Shown here: positions 14,518-30,200 of the stretch, piece after piece
Layout of the letters: each line of letters begins with the position of its first letter
Numbering within the stretch: the first letter of the stretch is position 1
Assembly: GCF_020882245.1 (NCBI RefSeq)
Contig: NC_083600.1
Coordinates: 20,646,001-20,710,000, forward strand
Direction: 5' to 3'
Source of the DNA: Rhopalosiphum padi
Taxonomy: Eukaryota > Arthropoda > Insecta > Hemiptera > Aphididae
DNA length: 64,000 bases
The notes under the pieces: generated by a model
What the model saw: only the letters and a program-made list of their open reading frames with translations
Database searches by the model: none
What the model was told of the DNA's origin: nothing
Translations under genes and position numbers: made by a program

Positions 14518-17500
14518 ACTAAATGCACACTGTAGAAAAAGAAAAATATTTTTAATTAATAGAAATATATACATTGGTTTGAGAAAACTATTTATGTAAA
14601 CAATCAACTCGTTTAATTATCTTAATAGCATTTTCCAAAAAACATTTACAATTGCAATTTACAACACTTCAGTATTGTACTATTTTTTTATTTTAATTCC
14701 GTGTAGTAATTACAAATTTTATACCTATATACGTAAAACAGTATAAATAATAATGGTTTTGTTTTTCGACAGTACCTTTTATATTATTAGTATGTGAATA
14801 AATATTCATATATCCTTTTAATGAAACAAATGTATTATAATTTATTGTACCAAAAAAAATATTGTATACTAATTTTAAAACATTTTTGAAACAATTTCTG
14901 TAACAACGCTAAAATAAAAAGGATTTTTTCAGTAACTTAATGGGTAAACTTATTAGACGATGAGAGACGGGTGTGGGAGTATTTGGCGTGATGAGGAGGA
15001 TCAGCAAGGTTGGAGCGATTTGTCAAAAGAAATAGCCTATTCTTGTGTGTGTGTGCAAGCGTGTGCAAGTGTATTGTATACATATAATACATGTACAATA
15101 TACTTATATATGTGCTCATAATAAATGAACAAAACTTTGTTGAAATTTTAACTAATTAATCACCGAGGTGCCCTCTGATGGTTTATCATTTTTCTTCTTG
15201 ATTTAATGAATAGAATTAATGTTTATTCATATATGTATTTTATTTTTAAACTCAATCAAGGAGTATTTGATTTAATCGTTTTATGATACATTTTTTACAC
15301 AAAATCTAAACTTATTTGTCTATATTTTATATTGAAAGCTATAATAATATGTTATTAACTTTTCGACAAATTGTTTAAATTCTTCGAAATACATTTCATT
15401 TTTCGCATAAACTACTTTTATATCGAAAATAACGAATAAAATGTTAACAATAATAGGTAAATATAACAAAAACATACCTTTTTAATAGTCAAATGCATTT
15501 ATAAAACTACATAATAATATTTGTTTCCCATATCGTTTTACTCAGGTATACATATTATAGAAAGCTTTGGGTAAAATCTATTTGAAGTCAAAATAAATTG
15601 TAAATATCTAACATTTTGCACGTGATACCACTAGGACAAAGACCACACGATGACACGAATGAATAATAATAAACCTTTATAATATGAAAAAGAAATTTTC
15701 TAACGTAAAGTGTATAATTTTATATTAATAATAAATTAGTCAAAAATATACATCAATATGTATATTACCTTCGTGTAGTATATTTTCTCGATATGGTTGT
15801 CAATTGTCTTTGCCTTAGACTCTGCGGTGAGAAACTATTATTTTCACTCAAACGTTATTTGAACAATAATAACAGCACATTTTTATTAAAATCGGTGAAA
15901 AATTAATATCATCATTATTTATTGCGTATTGTACTTATTTATTAACAATGTATTTTATGCTTATAAATATATGTATATGTATTATATTAATACATATAGA
16001 TTATGAATCAAAAACACTTACAAACGCTTAATACATTCACATTTACAGACGTACGGTTTTGATTTTAAAATTAAAATATTTTGGAAGTTTTAATGATAAT
16101 TTGAAACTAGCATTAAATAAAACCAATACTAATACTTTGTTATATTTTAGTATTACCCATTTTACTATCTAAAATAATTTAACACAGTTGAAAAAAATAA
16201 AATATATTATAGGTAAAGGTAGTGAATTGAAAATAACGTAAAGCACTACGCAGTTGAAATATTAGAATTAAGTCATTAATCTGCCAGGAGGCTAATAAAT
16301 GATCACCATTATTAATATTATTACTATTATTATTGGACCGCCATCGTATATTCATACCATAATAATATGTCAGCGTCTTGTGTGTAGCTCTGTGTGCAAT
16401 TTCACTGTACAAGCGAAAATACAATAATAATATTATAATAACTCAAAGCATTTTACTATTTATAACTTTTTTTAGTGCGTTACGCTAAAATGGCAGACGA
16501 ATAAAATACATTAGCAACATTTCAGTTTCACACGTGTGCAGGAAAATTATTGATTTTATGTTCGGTCCACACACGCCGTAAACGTCGTTTCTATCGTGCG
16601 GCAAAACGCGCGGGTTTTAAAGATTTTCCGTTTTTATTTTTAAATCGACAATTTTAAGACACTTATAATAATTTTAAGAATAATCAATACATCGTGTTCG
16701 TTTGTGTTACACATAAATTATAATTAATAATGATAGTAACCAACAATATTTTAGAAAAACGAGGATAAACTCCCACACAAATATATCTTCGATAATGTAT
16801 GTAATACATGGCAGCAAAATACGATTGACACAATATACATATTGTAAATTGTAATAATATGAGCTACAATATCAAACTCGATATTAATTTAATTGGATAA
16901 ATATATAGCCTCATCGTGATGTTCCCGCATAAAACTTTATTTTTCCACTTTTTTATAATAAATAGTATTTTCTTTAAGTTATTACTACGTATACAATTTT
17001 TATATATAATATAATACATATAATGAAGTCACTATAGATAATATTCATGTTATTTAGCTACCTACTGTTTTCATAATTTCGAACAAAACTATAGTTTTAT
17101 GCATAAACATAACTCGATAATAATAAATACTTTAAATTTAATAACTATAGCTAGTTTGCTTTTGAACATTTTTAGTTTACGTAAAAATAAATTGTGGGAA
17201 AAACATTATTTTACTCTCTGTAAATATAATATCGAACGAAATGTTAGTTAAATACTTAAATTAATAAAAAAACAAATTGTAAAGTAAATTGCTTTGCTTT
17301 ACTTACGGTTTTTACTTGGCATGCTAAATTAAATAATTTTCAACTTAATAAATAAATTATATATAATATTTATAATTAACATAATATTAGAGCTATTCAA
17401 TTGTATTACGTGTAGTAATAATTTCATTAAAATTTAATATTTCCCTTATTGATTATTACGAATTACCATTCAACTTATTACAAGTGTGTATCTGTCATAA

Positions 17501-18978
17501 TATTATATGCATATTATACAATGTATATATTATACATATATAATATTATATATATTTACTTGAAGACCTTATTTCAAATATACTCGCAATGAAACGCTAG
17601 CTATTGCGTGATAGACGAGGAAATAATAATATAGAGTGTAGAGGTGGAAAAGTGATGATCCAATCCCAACTCAAAACCCTTTGATAGTTTTCCAGTAATG
17701 TTAATGTATGCTCGAGTGAGTATTGATTTCCTATTTTCTGGATATTTTACGAATTAATGCAAATATTTTCATGAATAATACACGAATAAACGTGAAAAAA
17801 AAACACGAATTTCTGTGTATTGGACTCGGGTTTGCGACTCTGTCACTTGAATTCGTTATATTCTTTGATATTTGAATGTCACGATATTCTACTAGAGCAA
17901 CAAACAGTCGTTCATACAATGAATCTTATTTTCGTGAATAACACCTTAAAACATGTTACATTTGAATATTTACAAAGTGACTCGCCAAAGTCGCTCATTC
18001 CTTTTATCAATTAATACGTATTAAGGTGTTGACTTTTTTTGGAATTATTAAGTAAAATACCATAATTATTTTTAAATATTTAGATTTTTTTACCTAGATC
18101 TTAAGTTAAAGACTATCTTGTTATCATACAAACTTCTTTTTTTTTTCAAATATAAACCACGCTGTTTTACTATATATTTTAATTAGATGATTTTTTTTTT
18201 AAAACTATGAAACATCTAAATCCAACCTTCAAATTAGTAGTTTTTGGGTTTATTAAAAACTCACTGTATCTACTAAACATAATGTTTTTTTGTAATGATT
18301 TTATATCAAATATAAAATAAATGTTATATTTAGTCTATTATTGAGCTAATTTTTACAAATTATAAAATTAAATGTATATTAATTACTATAAATTTCCAAT
18401 TATCATAGCTGACATTCTATCTTCTAAATCTATTGTAGACTAATTCTTATCCATAGTGGCTCAAGCACTTATTATTAGCATTTAAAGTTTAATAACTCAG
18501 AAAACTATACTCTTTAAAAGGTCAAACTGTGTAAATTTTTTTTTTTTTTAAATATCTCATTAGCAATAAAAAAAAATATAGTTTATATTTGAAAAAAATA
18601 CTTTTGTAGAGTTTTGTTATACTCCTTTCATTGTATAAAAATCCAATTATTTGAAAATATGGTCCTTAAGTGTGCGTACTATAAACATCATAATTTGTAT
18701 AAATGTATGATTAAATGGCGATATAAGCATGCTTACAGAATCACTCTGTATATTATACAATATATTTAATTAATAATTTTTAGTTTGCATTCTCGTATTA
18801 TGTTGAATACAACGAATTTATTTAGTTATAATAATAATAATAGTATGATACTACTTAAAAATAATAATACGAGTATATTATCTATTATAATATTAAATAT
18901 TATCTTTGGCATACCTATTTATTATTTGCTATTCTATATCAGTGAAGCTGAAATGCACGGGGTTTAGCTTCCTAGTAA
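12024..18978. other. AT-rich non-coding stretch
   Basis: I see no gene here. It holds a (TTA)n microsatellite at 14478-14516 and a small CpG-rich patch at about 16480-16620, which could be regulatory, but no motif in it is recognisable. Confidence 0.4.
14478..14516. repeat. (TTA)n microsatellite
   Basis: Thirteen uninterrupted TTA units. Confidence 0.95.
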
Positions 18979-19892
18979 GTCCTCGGAAACAGGGTACACT
19001 TGATTATTATTCATTACCCTGTAAACATTTTTCTGTTTGGAGGACGTTAAACTAGACTAATGAATCATAAATTCTTATGACTTACAATTTTTAAATTCGT
19101 GTGTTTTGTGCATACGCAACACGACTTCTATTTTTTTTAATGGCAACTCCCGTTTTGAATATAATTTTCGAATTATTTAATTTTTTCAAGCAATTTTGAT
19201 CTATCAACTTATATTCTTAAAATCTTAACCCAAAATTGGCAAAATAAAAACTAGGTATAATTTTTTTTGTTGTATTAAATTGGATTTTTTTTTAGTTGTA
19301 CATATTTTTTCATTTAACACCATATGATAAGTACCTACATTATAAATTTATTATTAATTTACTATTTATAAATTTATAATATTATATTTGTAAATTAAAT
19401 TGTAAATAAAAATGTATAGTATTATACTATTTATATTTTTTTTATTTTTTTTTTTATTAGTATTGTTAAAAGAAATATAAATTGTAGAATTTTATTTTCT
19501 GAAAATATATGTTTTATAATAAATTCTATAATTTCATAATATGTAATAAAATAATAATTCATAAATAGTACCTAAATAGTTTATTACTTTAATAATAAAT
19601 GTATAATGACGTATCATATAATATGGTGCTTAATAAGAACGTCTAATAGAATGAAAAAATACCCACCTTTAAATGTTCAATTTCGGAGTATGAATACAAG
19701 TTGATAGATCAAAATTGCTTGAAAAAAAATTGAAGTTGTGTTGTGTACTTGCGTATGCACAAAATACACGAGTTAAAAAATTATAAGTAATAAGAATTTA
19801 TGATCCATTAGTCTAGTTTAACGTCCCCCCAAACAGAATCAAAAAGTGTTTACAGGGTAATGAGTGATAAAGTGTACCTTGATTCCGCGGAC
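18979..19892. mobile_element. 0.9 kb inverted-repeat (foldback/MITE-like) element
   Basis: The two ends are long imperfect inverted repeats. The left arm is about 18979-19235 and the right arm about 19668-19892. Both contain, in mirror image, GTACACTT, CATTACCCTGTAAACA, GACGTTAAACTAGACTAATG, TGTGCATACGCAA and AAGCAATTTTGATCTATC. The middle (about 430 bases) is AT-rich and non-coding. The arms are far longer than ordinary terminal repeats, which fits a foldback or MITE element moved by a transposase encoded elsewhere. The exact ends (GTCCTCGG and GTCCGCGG) are approximate, and I could not define a target duplication. Confidence 0.75.
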
Positions 19893-22800
19893 ACACAGTA
19901 TGTATATTTTTTTATAATATATTTAATATAATCTAATATTGCTAAATTACCAATTTAATTTTTAAACGGCACATTTACGTATACCTAATATTCATTATAT
20001 ATATTATATAGTGTATGGGAATACAATGGTTTTGGCTGCAGTGCGTGTTTTCAACGTAATACATTTATCATATATTCAACCACCTATTGTATAAGAGTTA
20101 GAGTATATTACATAAAATAATTATAGAAGGTACTGAAATACTTATAATATTATATGGATAATGGGTTAATGTAAACTAACTGACTACCTACTATTTAACT
20201 TATGCATCGTGCAAGGTAATCATGCCACTTGAAGGTTATAACAGATGATGTTATTATAAAAGACAGAGTTTATGAAACTTTGTAATACACCTACAACCTA
20301 CGTGATTTTCAGTTACATGACCTAACGATAAAATATCTACGTGCTAAAAATTACTGATTATACTCTTAAACATGTAACCGTAATAATTAAAAAAAAAAAT
20401 CTTACTCGTATGTGCTACTACTGCTCTTGCTGATGATGGTTGGACAAAAGTTTGTCTTCAAAAAATATTAACTTTATATTAATTAGTAATTAATTAGCTT
20501 TATAGTTATATTGTTGTATATTAACTGTACAATAATGAATAATAAACCGTACAGTGAATGTATACATAATACATTACACACATTTAATTTTTTTTTTTTC
20601 GATCATTTATTAAATTAGTCGTACTTTATACACTTATGAGGAGTTTCTATTTTAAATGTCTGCATTGTAGATAATCATATTATAGATTCTACAAGATCAT
20701 TAATAATTTTTCTAAATAAAAAGAATTTATTAGGTTCGTCGGCCGTACTTATTTTAACATAGGGAATTATATTATAATACAACATCGTAATATCAAGTTA
20801 ATCACCTAATAATATTGTATAATCTATTTTAAATAATGTATCTCATACATTTTTTTTAGTCTACTTATTATCTCTTTTTTTTTTATTGTTTTTTTTTTCT
20901 TAGTAACTTTTCGCAATAAATATTTTATGGTAAATTAAATATCTTCCTAAATCACAAAATAATCGATATTCAGTGTTTTGTTACACTCTAACTAGTTAAA
21001 CTTCAGTTAAATACCTAACCGGACCTAACAATATTTGGCACATGAGTACGTCTTTAGTGTATATGCAATATGGATACTTTAATTTATATACTGTATTATT
21101 CATACTTTTTAATTGCTTTATACAATCATATCCCTATTTATTAAAGAAAATCCTTTAATTAAAATTAATTTAATTTTTAATATAATTATTATTAAAAACG
21201 TTTTGGTCAATGGCTATTATTATTTATGTATTATGATAATTAAAATAGTTTGGTTAGACAATATAAAAGACAAAACGAACAAAAAATGCTAAAAAAAACG
21301 AGGGTTTTTAAAAATTATTATATTGTAAACCCTGCGAGTTAATGAAGAATAAAATAATTAGATTAATTACAACGATTAAACACATAATAAAGAAAGTACG
21401 GGATAAAACCGATTGGTAGTTTGGACATTTAAGAAATATTGTCTACTAGAAGAATACAAATGATGTGTATTTAATAACTATTATCAGTATAGTACCTAAA
21501 CATGTTTATAGTAAAACTTAACTATAATAATTTCTAATTTCTACATGGATTTTAGTCGCTAAATGCATTTATATGGACACAAATTCTTCGCTAAACCTAC
21601 TAAAACGTATATAATTTATACTTTAATGTACAATAAATTTATCAATTTAAAACAAACAGGAAATATAAGTCTATATCATTTTTAAAATTTTTCTAACGTT
21701 TTAATCTTTTACAAACAGATTTCGTCAAAGTGGATTATTTGTATTTACTATGTGCTAACAAACACAAAGCTTAAGTACACACGATCCACATTCGCGCTAA
21801 TACACACGTCGTATAATATACACATAGGATCTGAAAATACACGTATTTATATCCTTTGGTAGAATATGCATATAACAATATTTTCACACAAAAAACAAAT
21901 CGGTACGTATCCTGCATTTTTCAATCCCCAAATATTTTAACAAATATCCTTTTACCAGACAATCTCCCGTTGACGAAACTTTACTGATATCTATTATAAT
22001 AATACAAAAAACCCGTATAGTGCGTATTAAGTATTTTATATACACCAATATAGTTGTGCATTATATGCAACGTGCAACGTAATGATTTTTCAAAAAATGT
22101 CACAACTTCACCACATCAGCGATGTCGGTATAATTTAATATCCAACTACCACCAACAAAAAGCAATTAAACAACGCTCAGAAAATTATCCTCGACGTCAG
22201 ACAGCCACTGACTGTTTTCGCCCTTTCCGTATATTAAATTAGTTGATGATCCTTTTAACCTTTTGGATTATACAAAGATAAATCCTTATGTTTTATCAGT
22301 TATTCAGTTGTATTGTTGCATTTCGTTTCGTCACTAATTAAAAATTTGTATACGGCTAATAGCTTATAATAACTATACTATAACAGATTACAGTTATTCA
22401 AAATATTAACCTCTTTTAAGAAGTTTATATCAATCTGAAATTTAAAAAAAAAACATTAAAAAGGACGTAGATTGCAAAATTGTTTTATTCGTCAATTTGA
22501 AGAAATGCAATGTCAATATCGATAAACAAAACTAACTTGAATAGTATAAGTATTACAAATGTCAGTTATGATACACTTCAATACACTCGAGTTATATTTA
22601 CAATGCCACGACTAAAGGGACAAAGCCACCCAAAAGTAAATCATAAATATATCCTCATAATCTGTGGAATATTTTATTTTCAAATAAATAATATAATGAA
22701 CAAATAATGCTTCTTTGTAAGTATATAAAATCTATTTCACCGTGTTAGTGATATTTTCTTATCCACTATTTGGATTTTTACATACCCAGTGTAGTATTTA

Positions 22801-24016
22801 TAGTATATACGTATGCCTACATGTTGTAATCAAATTAAAGTCAAATAAATAATTTGGATTTTTAATTTTTTCTTTTCTTAATAAATATTGTTATATTAAT
22901 ATCAGTTATGGTAATTCAGTAAAATAAACACCTTAAAACAAAAATGTTTAAATATTTTTTTTTCAAGTTTCAATTTAAAAAAAAAATTATGAATTAGTAA
23001 AAACTAACAATTGTTAAATATCTTAAATATTATTTTACTTAGATCAACATCTCTTTAATGTTAGGACAATAATAATATTTTATAAATAAAAATAGAGCAA
23101 ATCATTTTTTACAACGCAATATAATATAAGCTCGACTTTATTCAATTGATATTATAGTGCATATAAGTTATCGTGCAATGTTGTTGTAACACTTCTGTAT
23201 ATGTCAAAACCAACATGTTGATAAAGAACTTCTAGCTAGGATACCTTTATTATAATACCACAGTTTTCCAACGTACCTAGAAAAATACAAATAAGACTGT
23301 TTAATCGTAGCAAACGTAGTTTTACTTGGTCATACATCCTGAAGATATATTTCAAAAATGTTATTATAATAATAATATTATACAGTATGATAAATGGTCT
23401 TTTTTTAAAGCTAGTCAGGAGCTTGTGAATATAAATTGGTCAAAAAAAAAAAAATATTGTGCCTATGTATTTTTAATATTTTTATACAGATATAAGAAAA
23501 ACTTAAGTGGAACCTTGTATTCAATTTTCAAGAATTTTAAAATTAAAATTTGGCATACCTATAAATAGCTCAAAATGAGTTTAAAATATTATTATATAAT
23601 GAAAATAATAATATAATATTTCAAGTATTTATGGTTATTTGTTTTTGAAATACAACAAAAAATGAAAATCATTCGAAAGAAACAGTTATTATACGAGTGA
23701 ATATAAAATAAGTTAATAGATGAGTTACTTAATAGTAAATATATTAAACACTAATAATAAATACGTAATCGTAGTAATAAATGTTGTAATTTAAACACCT
23801 TTTATTTATTATATAAATTGGTTATCTATAAATGTATTTGATCGTCTAAAATCTATAAAATATCTTTAAACCTAAAATATTCCCCAATCGCGTGCCGAGC
23901 ACATTATAAATTTAACTGATTTTATATTTACTTAATAAACTGTATGTCTGTATGAATATTATAATATATGTAAGCAAGTCAATTATTATATTTTATAATT
24001 TCCTATTCATTTTCAG
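19893..24016. other. AT-rich non-coding stretch upstream of the 24 kb coding exon
   Basis: Only short chance frames are present. It ends in the acceptor TTCATTTTCAG at 24016, so at least its last part is intron of the downstream gene. Confidence 0.5.
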
Positions 24017-24033
24017 AAAACTTCAATACAAAA

Positions 24034-24234
24034 ATGGAATCTGAGCCGGTAATTGTGGTGGATCAAGAAAATTGTTTTAATGAAGAAGATGAAGATATAG
24101 ATGATGTGGCCGGAAATGGGCAAGGATGTCCTGATACTCCTCCGCAGGACCCCTTTTTCCTATCGCCTTTTAGAGACATGCGGAAACGCTCATTACCGAC
24201 ACCGCAATGCACATCGGGAATAACTGCTAGTCAA
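24034..24234 (+). CDS. Coding exon 1 of the RRxS-protein gene
   Basis: The exon has 67 codons, from ATG to the donor CAA|GTAATT, and is phase 0 at its end. The splice acceptor TTTTCAG lies 17 bases upstream of the ATG, so 24017-24033 is 5' untranslated. It encodes the acidic N-terminus (EENEDxD-like run) and the DPFFLSPF and KRSLPTP segments. Confidence 0.75.
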
Positions 24235-27200
24235 GTAATTTTTAAAAAAGTTGATATAATTCGATTTTTCTTTCATAATAGGCAGAATCTTTCCAAATCA
24301 AACCATAATAAATTAAATTGACAAAACATAAGTATGGATATAGATATAACTGATAATATATAACGTATTACATAAAGAATATTATCTTGAAAACATTTAT
24401 ATTTGTGTTTGTTTATTTCTTAATTGAGGCTTTTATTTACAACGATAAATTTACAGAAACAAAATGCTGTTGAACTAATATGATTTGTTTCTTATTAAAT
24501 CTAACTTAAGACTTATTATATTCTAATACTGAACGGGAAATGGCCAGTATTTATATTAGGTGCTTAAATAGACATGTCTATTGCATGGCTGGCCTAGATA
24601 TATTGTTTATTTTTGTAAATTAGTTATTTGCTATAGTAATAAACTATAATAATAAAATATTAAATTATAAAAATAGCCCTGTAATCAAAATTACCAATCG
24701 AACATTAATTGTATTTAAAGTTTCGAATCTAGTATTATAGTATATAAATTCATGACAATAATGAATTCCCGTAGATATAACTATATAAGTATGAATAAAA
24801 AATATGTAAATACTTATTATTTAATGTTCATAGTACTTTACTATTTATTACCTATTATGCATATTATGTGACAAAACCTAACAGCGCCTATAAAATTAAA
24901 CTATCGATTCTTGATAAAATCATGTCTATTAAAAATCTACTCATTTAATATATTTTTAACAACGAATATGATTAGTTGACTTAAAGTTGTATTTTTAAGA
25001 TATTTATTGTAAATAGTTTACTAATTATAGAAGAGTTAACATTAAGATTTAATTTAAGTTAAATGTTTTGTTAATAAATTTACAAGTTTACCATGTCTAG
25101 GAAATAACAAATTAAGGGATGTACATTGTACATAAGAGAAAATTTCAAAAATAAAAATACAATAAACATGTTAAACTAATGAAAAGTTACTAGAATCAAT
25201 GGACTTTGAAGATTTAAATAAACTAATAGGTGCATTTACTTAACAGATAACGCAAGAAAATGCCAAACATAAACATCATTAAAAATAATTTTTAGTGATT
25301 TTACATTTGCATTATTTAAATTCATTATTATTTATTGATAATAAAACAGATTTAAAAAGATACTATATATCCTGATTTTATATCATAATAATTTAAATTT
25401 TAAAAGTCTTCCTTTGCTCCTTATTATGGTAGACAATGTTACAAAATAATTGAAACTGAAGCGATATATTTTTTTAGGTCAACCTTTCAATAATTTTACA
25501 TTAAACTATAATACATTTTTATATAGCCAGATTTAAAAAAAATATATAACAAATGTATTCCATGTTTAAAATAGATGGATTGTGTATCTTAGCTTTTTCC
25601 ATCTATACTTTAGGTTGCTTATTTTTTTTTTATTAGAGGTTAGTGCAGTATGAAAAAACTGGTCATGAATTCTGGGCATTATAAGGTATCAACAAGGTGA
25701 AATTTCGTTTTAGCATATAACTTTTACGAATAGTTATTTTTAAAACACAAATCAAATTATTTAAAAAAAAGTCAATAAATTATAATATTCATCACTGGGA
25801 AAGTAGAATGAAAATGTTCTATTATTATAAAAACTTTTTAATAATTCTATTATTATTTTAAAACTTAACCAATTTCTACTTTTATTTAAATCAAATTAAA
25901 TAACCACAGTTTATAAATCAGCTTAACTTTTTTAAATGAGAATATTATAATAGATACTACACTAAATTTTTATTAGATTTTAGCTCCAAATTCCATGTCA
26001 CTGCGTGCTTACGCCAAATCAGTAATTTCACTATCATTAAATAAACACGACAGCGACCTGTAGCTCAAGTAACTTTTTTACTACCTATGGCCTTCTCAAT
26101 ATTTTTGATAATATTTAAAATCATAATTTTCTATCGAATTGTAACAAAAAATAATTTATCCATTTACTACTTCTTTTTATTTTGAAAAGCTTATACCAAA
26201 GATATTTTTCAATTTTTGCATACAATAATTGCATTTTGATTATTAATTGTTGTATAATACTAATTAATCGTGATCATATAGGGAGAGTATTTTATTTAAT
26301 TGTATTAACTTCGACTCAATATCACGTTAACATGGCACTTTTGAATTGTATTTTTAATTATTTAAAAAAAAAAGTTTACTTCACTTTTATGACCCGTGAT
26401 TTAATTGTTTCGTTACTACAATAATACAGCTAATACTATTGGTTGATTTTTGTTTTATTGAATATGTTTTCTATGTTTGTAGCAACAAAAATGTTTTTTA
26501 AGTTACGCCATGGATATTATCTTAATATATATTTTTAACGAAGCTATATGTTTGAAATAAATTCAAAATATACTAATATTTGCATTAAATATAAATATAT
26601 AATATGTGTATTATTTTTTTATAATAATATAATAATGTCAATCAATCATATAATAATTATAATAGAAATAAAATATTTACTATTATTTATAATTCTTTGC
26701 TCAGTGGTATTTGCCAATAACACTTATTTCTGTCGTATTTGATAAATTAATATTTACAAATTATATATTATTATCCACATTATTTTCGTATTCATTTAAA
26801 ACTTATTAAATTTTAACGTATGCATTTAGTTTTCAAAACTTCAAAACTTAGATGTATATATTATTATATATTATTATAATTTACGCATAGTAGATTTTAT
26901 GAATATAATATTTAACTCTGAATACATTGATTACACAATAATTATTCGCTGTTAACAAAATATGGTGATGACATGATGTAACGATTTGTTAAGAGATTTA
27001 AGATACTATCGTTAATTGTGTAAATTCGCAGTGACAATAATAAATCTAATGGTGACATAGATAAGATAGAGTAGTCTTTATTGAGCCTCATTCAGCCTAT
27101 GACTCCGGAAGCTTTTAAATTGTCTCTATTCGGGGTGTATCGAACGGTAGTTTGTGAAAAATATGTTTGAGTTTTGGCAATATAAGTATACAATATATGC

Positions 27201-30200
27201 AATATGATCCCCGAAAGAGGTGTACATAGAGCGTCCCCATTTAGCCATTAAGAAACAATGTGATATTTTTATGTGACTTGTATTAAGTCTATTTTTGATA
27301 AATATTTCATATTTTATAGACAACTCAACATTTAGGGAGGACCAAAGATTGATGTTTTGTTGGATTTCACAAATTTTAGTGGCACAAAGCAACCATATTG
27401 TTGATTCCGTGTACTTACTCTACGCGTGCATTTATTATTATTAAGTTAAGTTAACTCTGTGCGTGGCGGGTTGAGGAATAAATTAAATTGTATGGATACA
27501 ATTAGACTTTTGGCTACTTTGTCGAGCCGTTTGTTCCCGTTTGTCTGAATAATTACATAAGTATGCGTAACAACAATAATAATTGTTCAATTCACAGATA
27601 AAACAATACACCCAACTAACGTAGTATACTATACGCTCATATAGTAGTACAGGTTCCCATATCGATAATCCAACATATATGTATAATATGAGATGTTTTT
27701 GATTTAAAATCCTTATTAATTATTATAACCGTGATATTCGAATTATTCAATTATAATAGCATGTTTTTGGCAAAACATCGGGGTGTTTATATATACTATT
27801 ACTATGTTTCTTTGTACAATAAACATATTTGTAATAAGCTCTCGGAAATCCGTAACATTATCAATATTTTAAACTAAAAAAAATTAATAACTTTTTTCCC
27901 ATCCTATAATCGTCTCAAATGGCTTCAGATAAGACGTTTCCCGCTACCCATATAATTAATTGTACTTGTTTTTGTATTATGCTACTGTAGGTGCGAAGGT
28001 TGAGCGATCAGGGAGCGGCCGGTGCGGCTGCCCGAGAAAAGGCGTTCTTAGCCACGTTGACCAAGGCGCCAGGGCCCTACACACCTGGTCGCCGACATTC
28101 GGTCATCACGATATCGAAGGCGCCCATGCCGTTGTTCGGCCGCAACAGACGTGAATCAATTGCCGCGTTTCCCAGCAAGGGTCCGAGGGCGAATCGCAGA
28201 GATTCGGCCGGCGGTGCCACACCGTCGCCCACCGGTAGCCAATTCAACTTGCAGTTGGACATCATGGATGATATAGCAGACATCAAGGCGGCTCGAAAGG
28301 TAAGGATGAAGATGTGGCAAACCGAGGACAAGGAAAAAATGTGCGAACTACAGTCGATGGACGGCGAAAACAAGCAAATGTCCAGGTATACAAATTCGCA
28401 TTATATGCGTATAATATACGTTCTATGATGATATATTTATGTAAGTGTAGCAATATGTACCTGAACCATAGCTATATGTAATCAAAGGGTTAAGTGAAAA
28501 TGTTAATAAAATTATACGTAATTGTACAAAGGGGAGTTTTAAAGTATATACCTATAAATAATAAATAGGTACACATATAAGTCGGTTATATCATTATTTT
28601 AATGAGCTAACAATAATAAAATCACATACATAATATGAATACAGGTGTGAAAAATTTGAAAAATATCACTTATCACTCAAACCACTAATCCACTAATCCA
28701 CTCAACCATTTAATTATTTTGTTTATACTAAATAATCCATTTTATAAGTGCTTTTTATACTCATTGTCTTGGTCAATGTTTGCATGGTTATTAATTGTAT
28801 TTCTTTTAAATGTCCATAGCCTAAAATTATATAGGTAGGTACAGTTGTTTTTTTCGATAATTTTTATAAAGTAAAATATTAGTCAAGAAATTTCGATTGA
28901 TTTAATTATCATGAAGTACAAAATATGGTACTTTATTTATAAGCTATGGAAGTTTAGTGAAGTAGGGTGAAGTAGTAAGGAGTACCCCATAAAATGTGTA
29001 AGTACTTTAAACTATAAAAAAACATTTTTTTTTTTTTTCAAGTCGACAAATAAAATTACTGTAGCCATTTAAATGGACCATCCCGTACATACATATTTAA
29101 TATATTTTACCTTATTGTATATAATTTATTGTGTTTCAAACCCGTGAAGTTTCGAAGCGTCAATTGAATTCATTAACTACCAAATGAGAAAAACTATATA
29201 CCCGCAACTTAACGTAGGTTTATATTTACAAAAGTATACAAACTTTATGAATAACATTATATTGTTAATATAGTCTGTATTACGAGATTGTATTGAAAAC
29301 TTTTTCGAAGTTCTATGTATAATAATACTCATCAACGTTTTCATTTAAATAAATGTGTATTTTCAAGAACACTTATACAGGTAACTATACTAAACACAAA
29401 CCTCTCGAGTTTTCATTTATAATCATAGGTGTGCACACATGACGTGCAGGATGTCCCCAGGCACACCCTGTGATTTTTCATTGGCTGAAGTGCCCAATGT
29501 CTTAATAAAATGGCCTAAAAAAAATAAATAAACCTTAGTTACCAAAATCAATTTTGGATTATATTTTTTAAAGTGAATTTGAAAAATGATAATTCACTGT
29601 GTACACTCTATTGTTGAAAGTCTGCTTACAGTTTAACGTATAGACATGTAATGACTAGTATTATATATTAAAAATTGTTACAAATTAATTGTAACTGTAT
29701 ATTGAGAAACCAATTATTTAATGTTTTACTAGTGATTATCTATTATTGATAAAATTATTCATTTATTTTTTCCTTTTTGATTGTATTTTAACATTAATGT
29801 TAACCCATCAGACTACTCTCTCGGAAATGATGTGTGGTAGTGTGCAACTTGTATTATTCTGTTATGTGTATATTAAAAGTCCATTTAATATTAATTTTAT
29901 AAAAAATATAAGACAATAATTTTGTATAAAAATGAAAACTAAACAATATTTTTAGTAAATTCTAAGCCTATGTAAATATCGGAAGAAAGATAAAATTTCT
30001 TATTAATATTTTGATTGCTCTTACTTTGTTATACTTATATTTTTGCTTATGACAACTATGCAGTTTTTAAATTTAATCAGTATAATAAGTTTTCAGTTTT
30101 ATAAGAATTATCAACTATTATATTTCATTAGTAGTCGAAAATATACTTTGATTTTTAACTTTGAAGGTGGTTTTGGGTAGAAAACTGGATTTAGTTTGTA

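Noticed and set aside
14937..15119. 60-codon minus-strand frame with His/Thr-rich part
   Set aside because: It is generated by a (TG)-rich simple-sequence patch and has no splice support.
28077..28373. 98-codon minus-strand frame opposite exon 2
   Set aside because: Antisense shadow of a spliced plus-strand exon with strong coding features.
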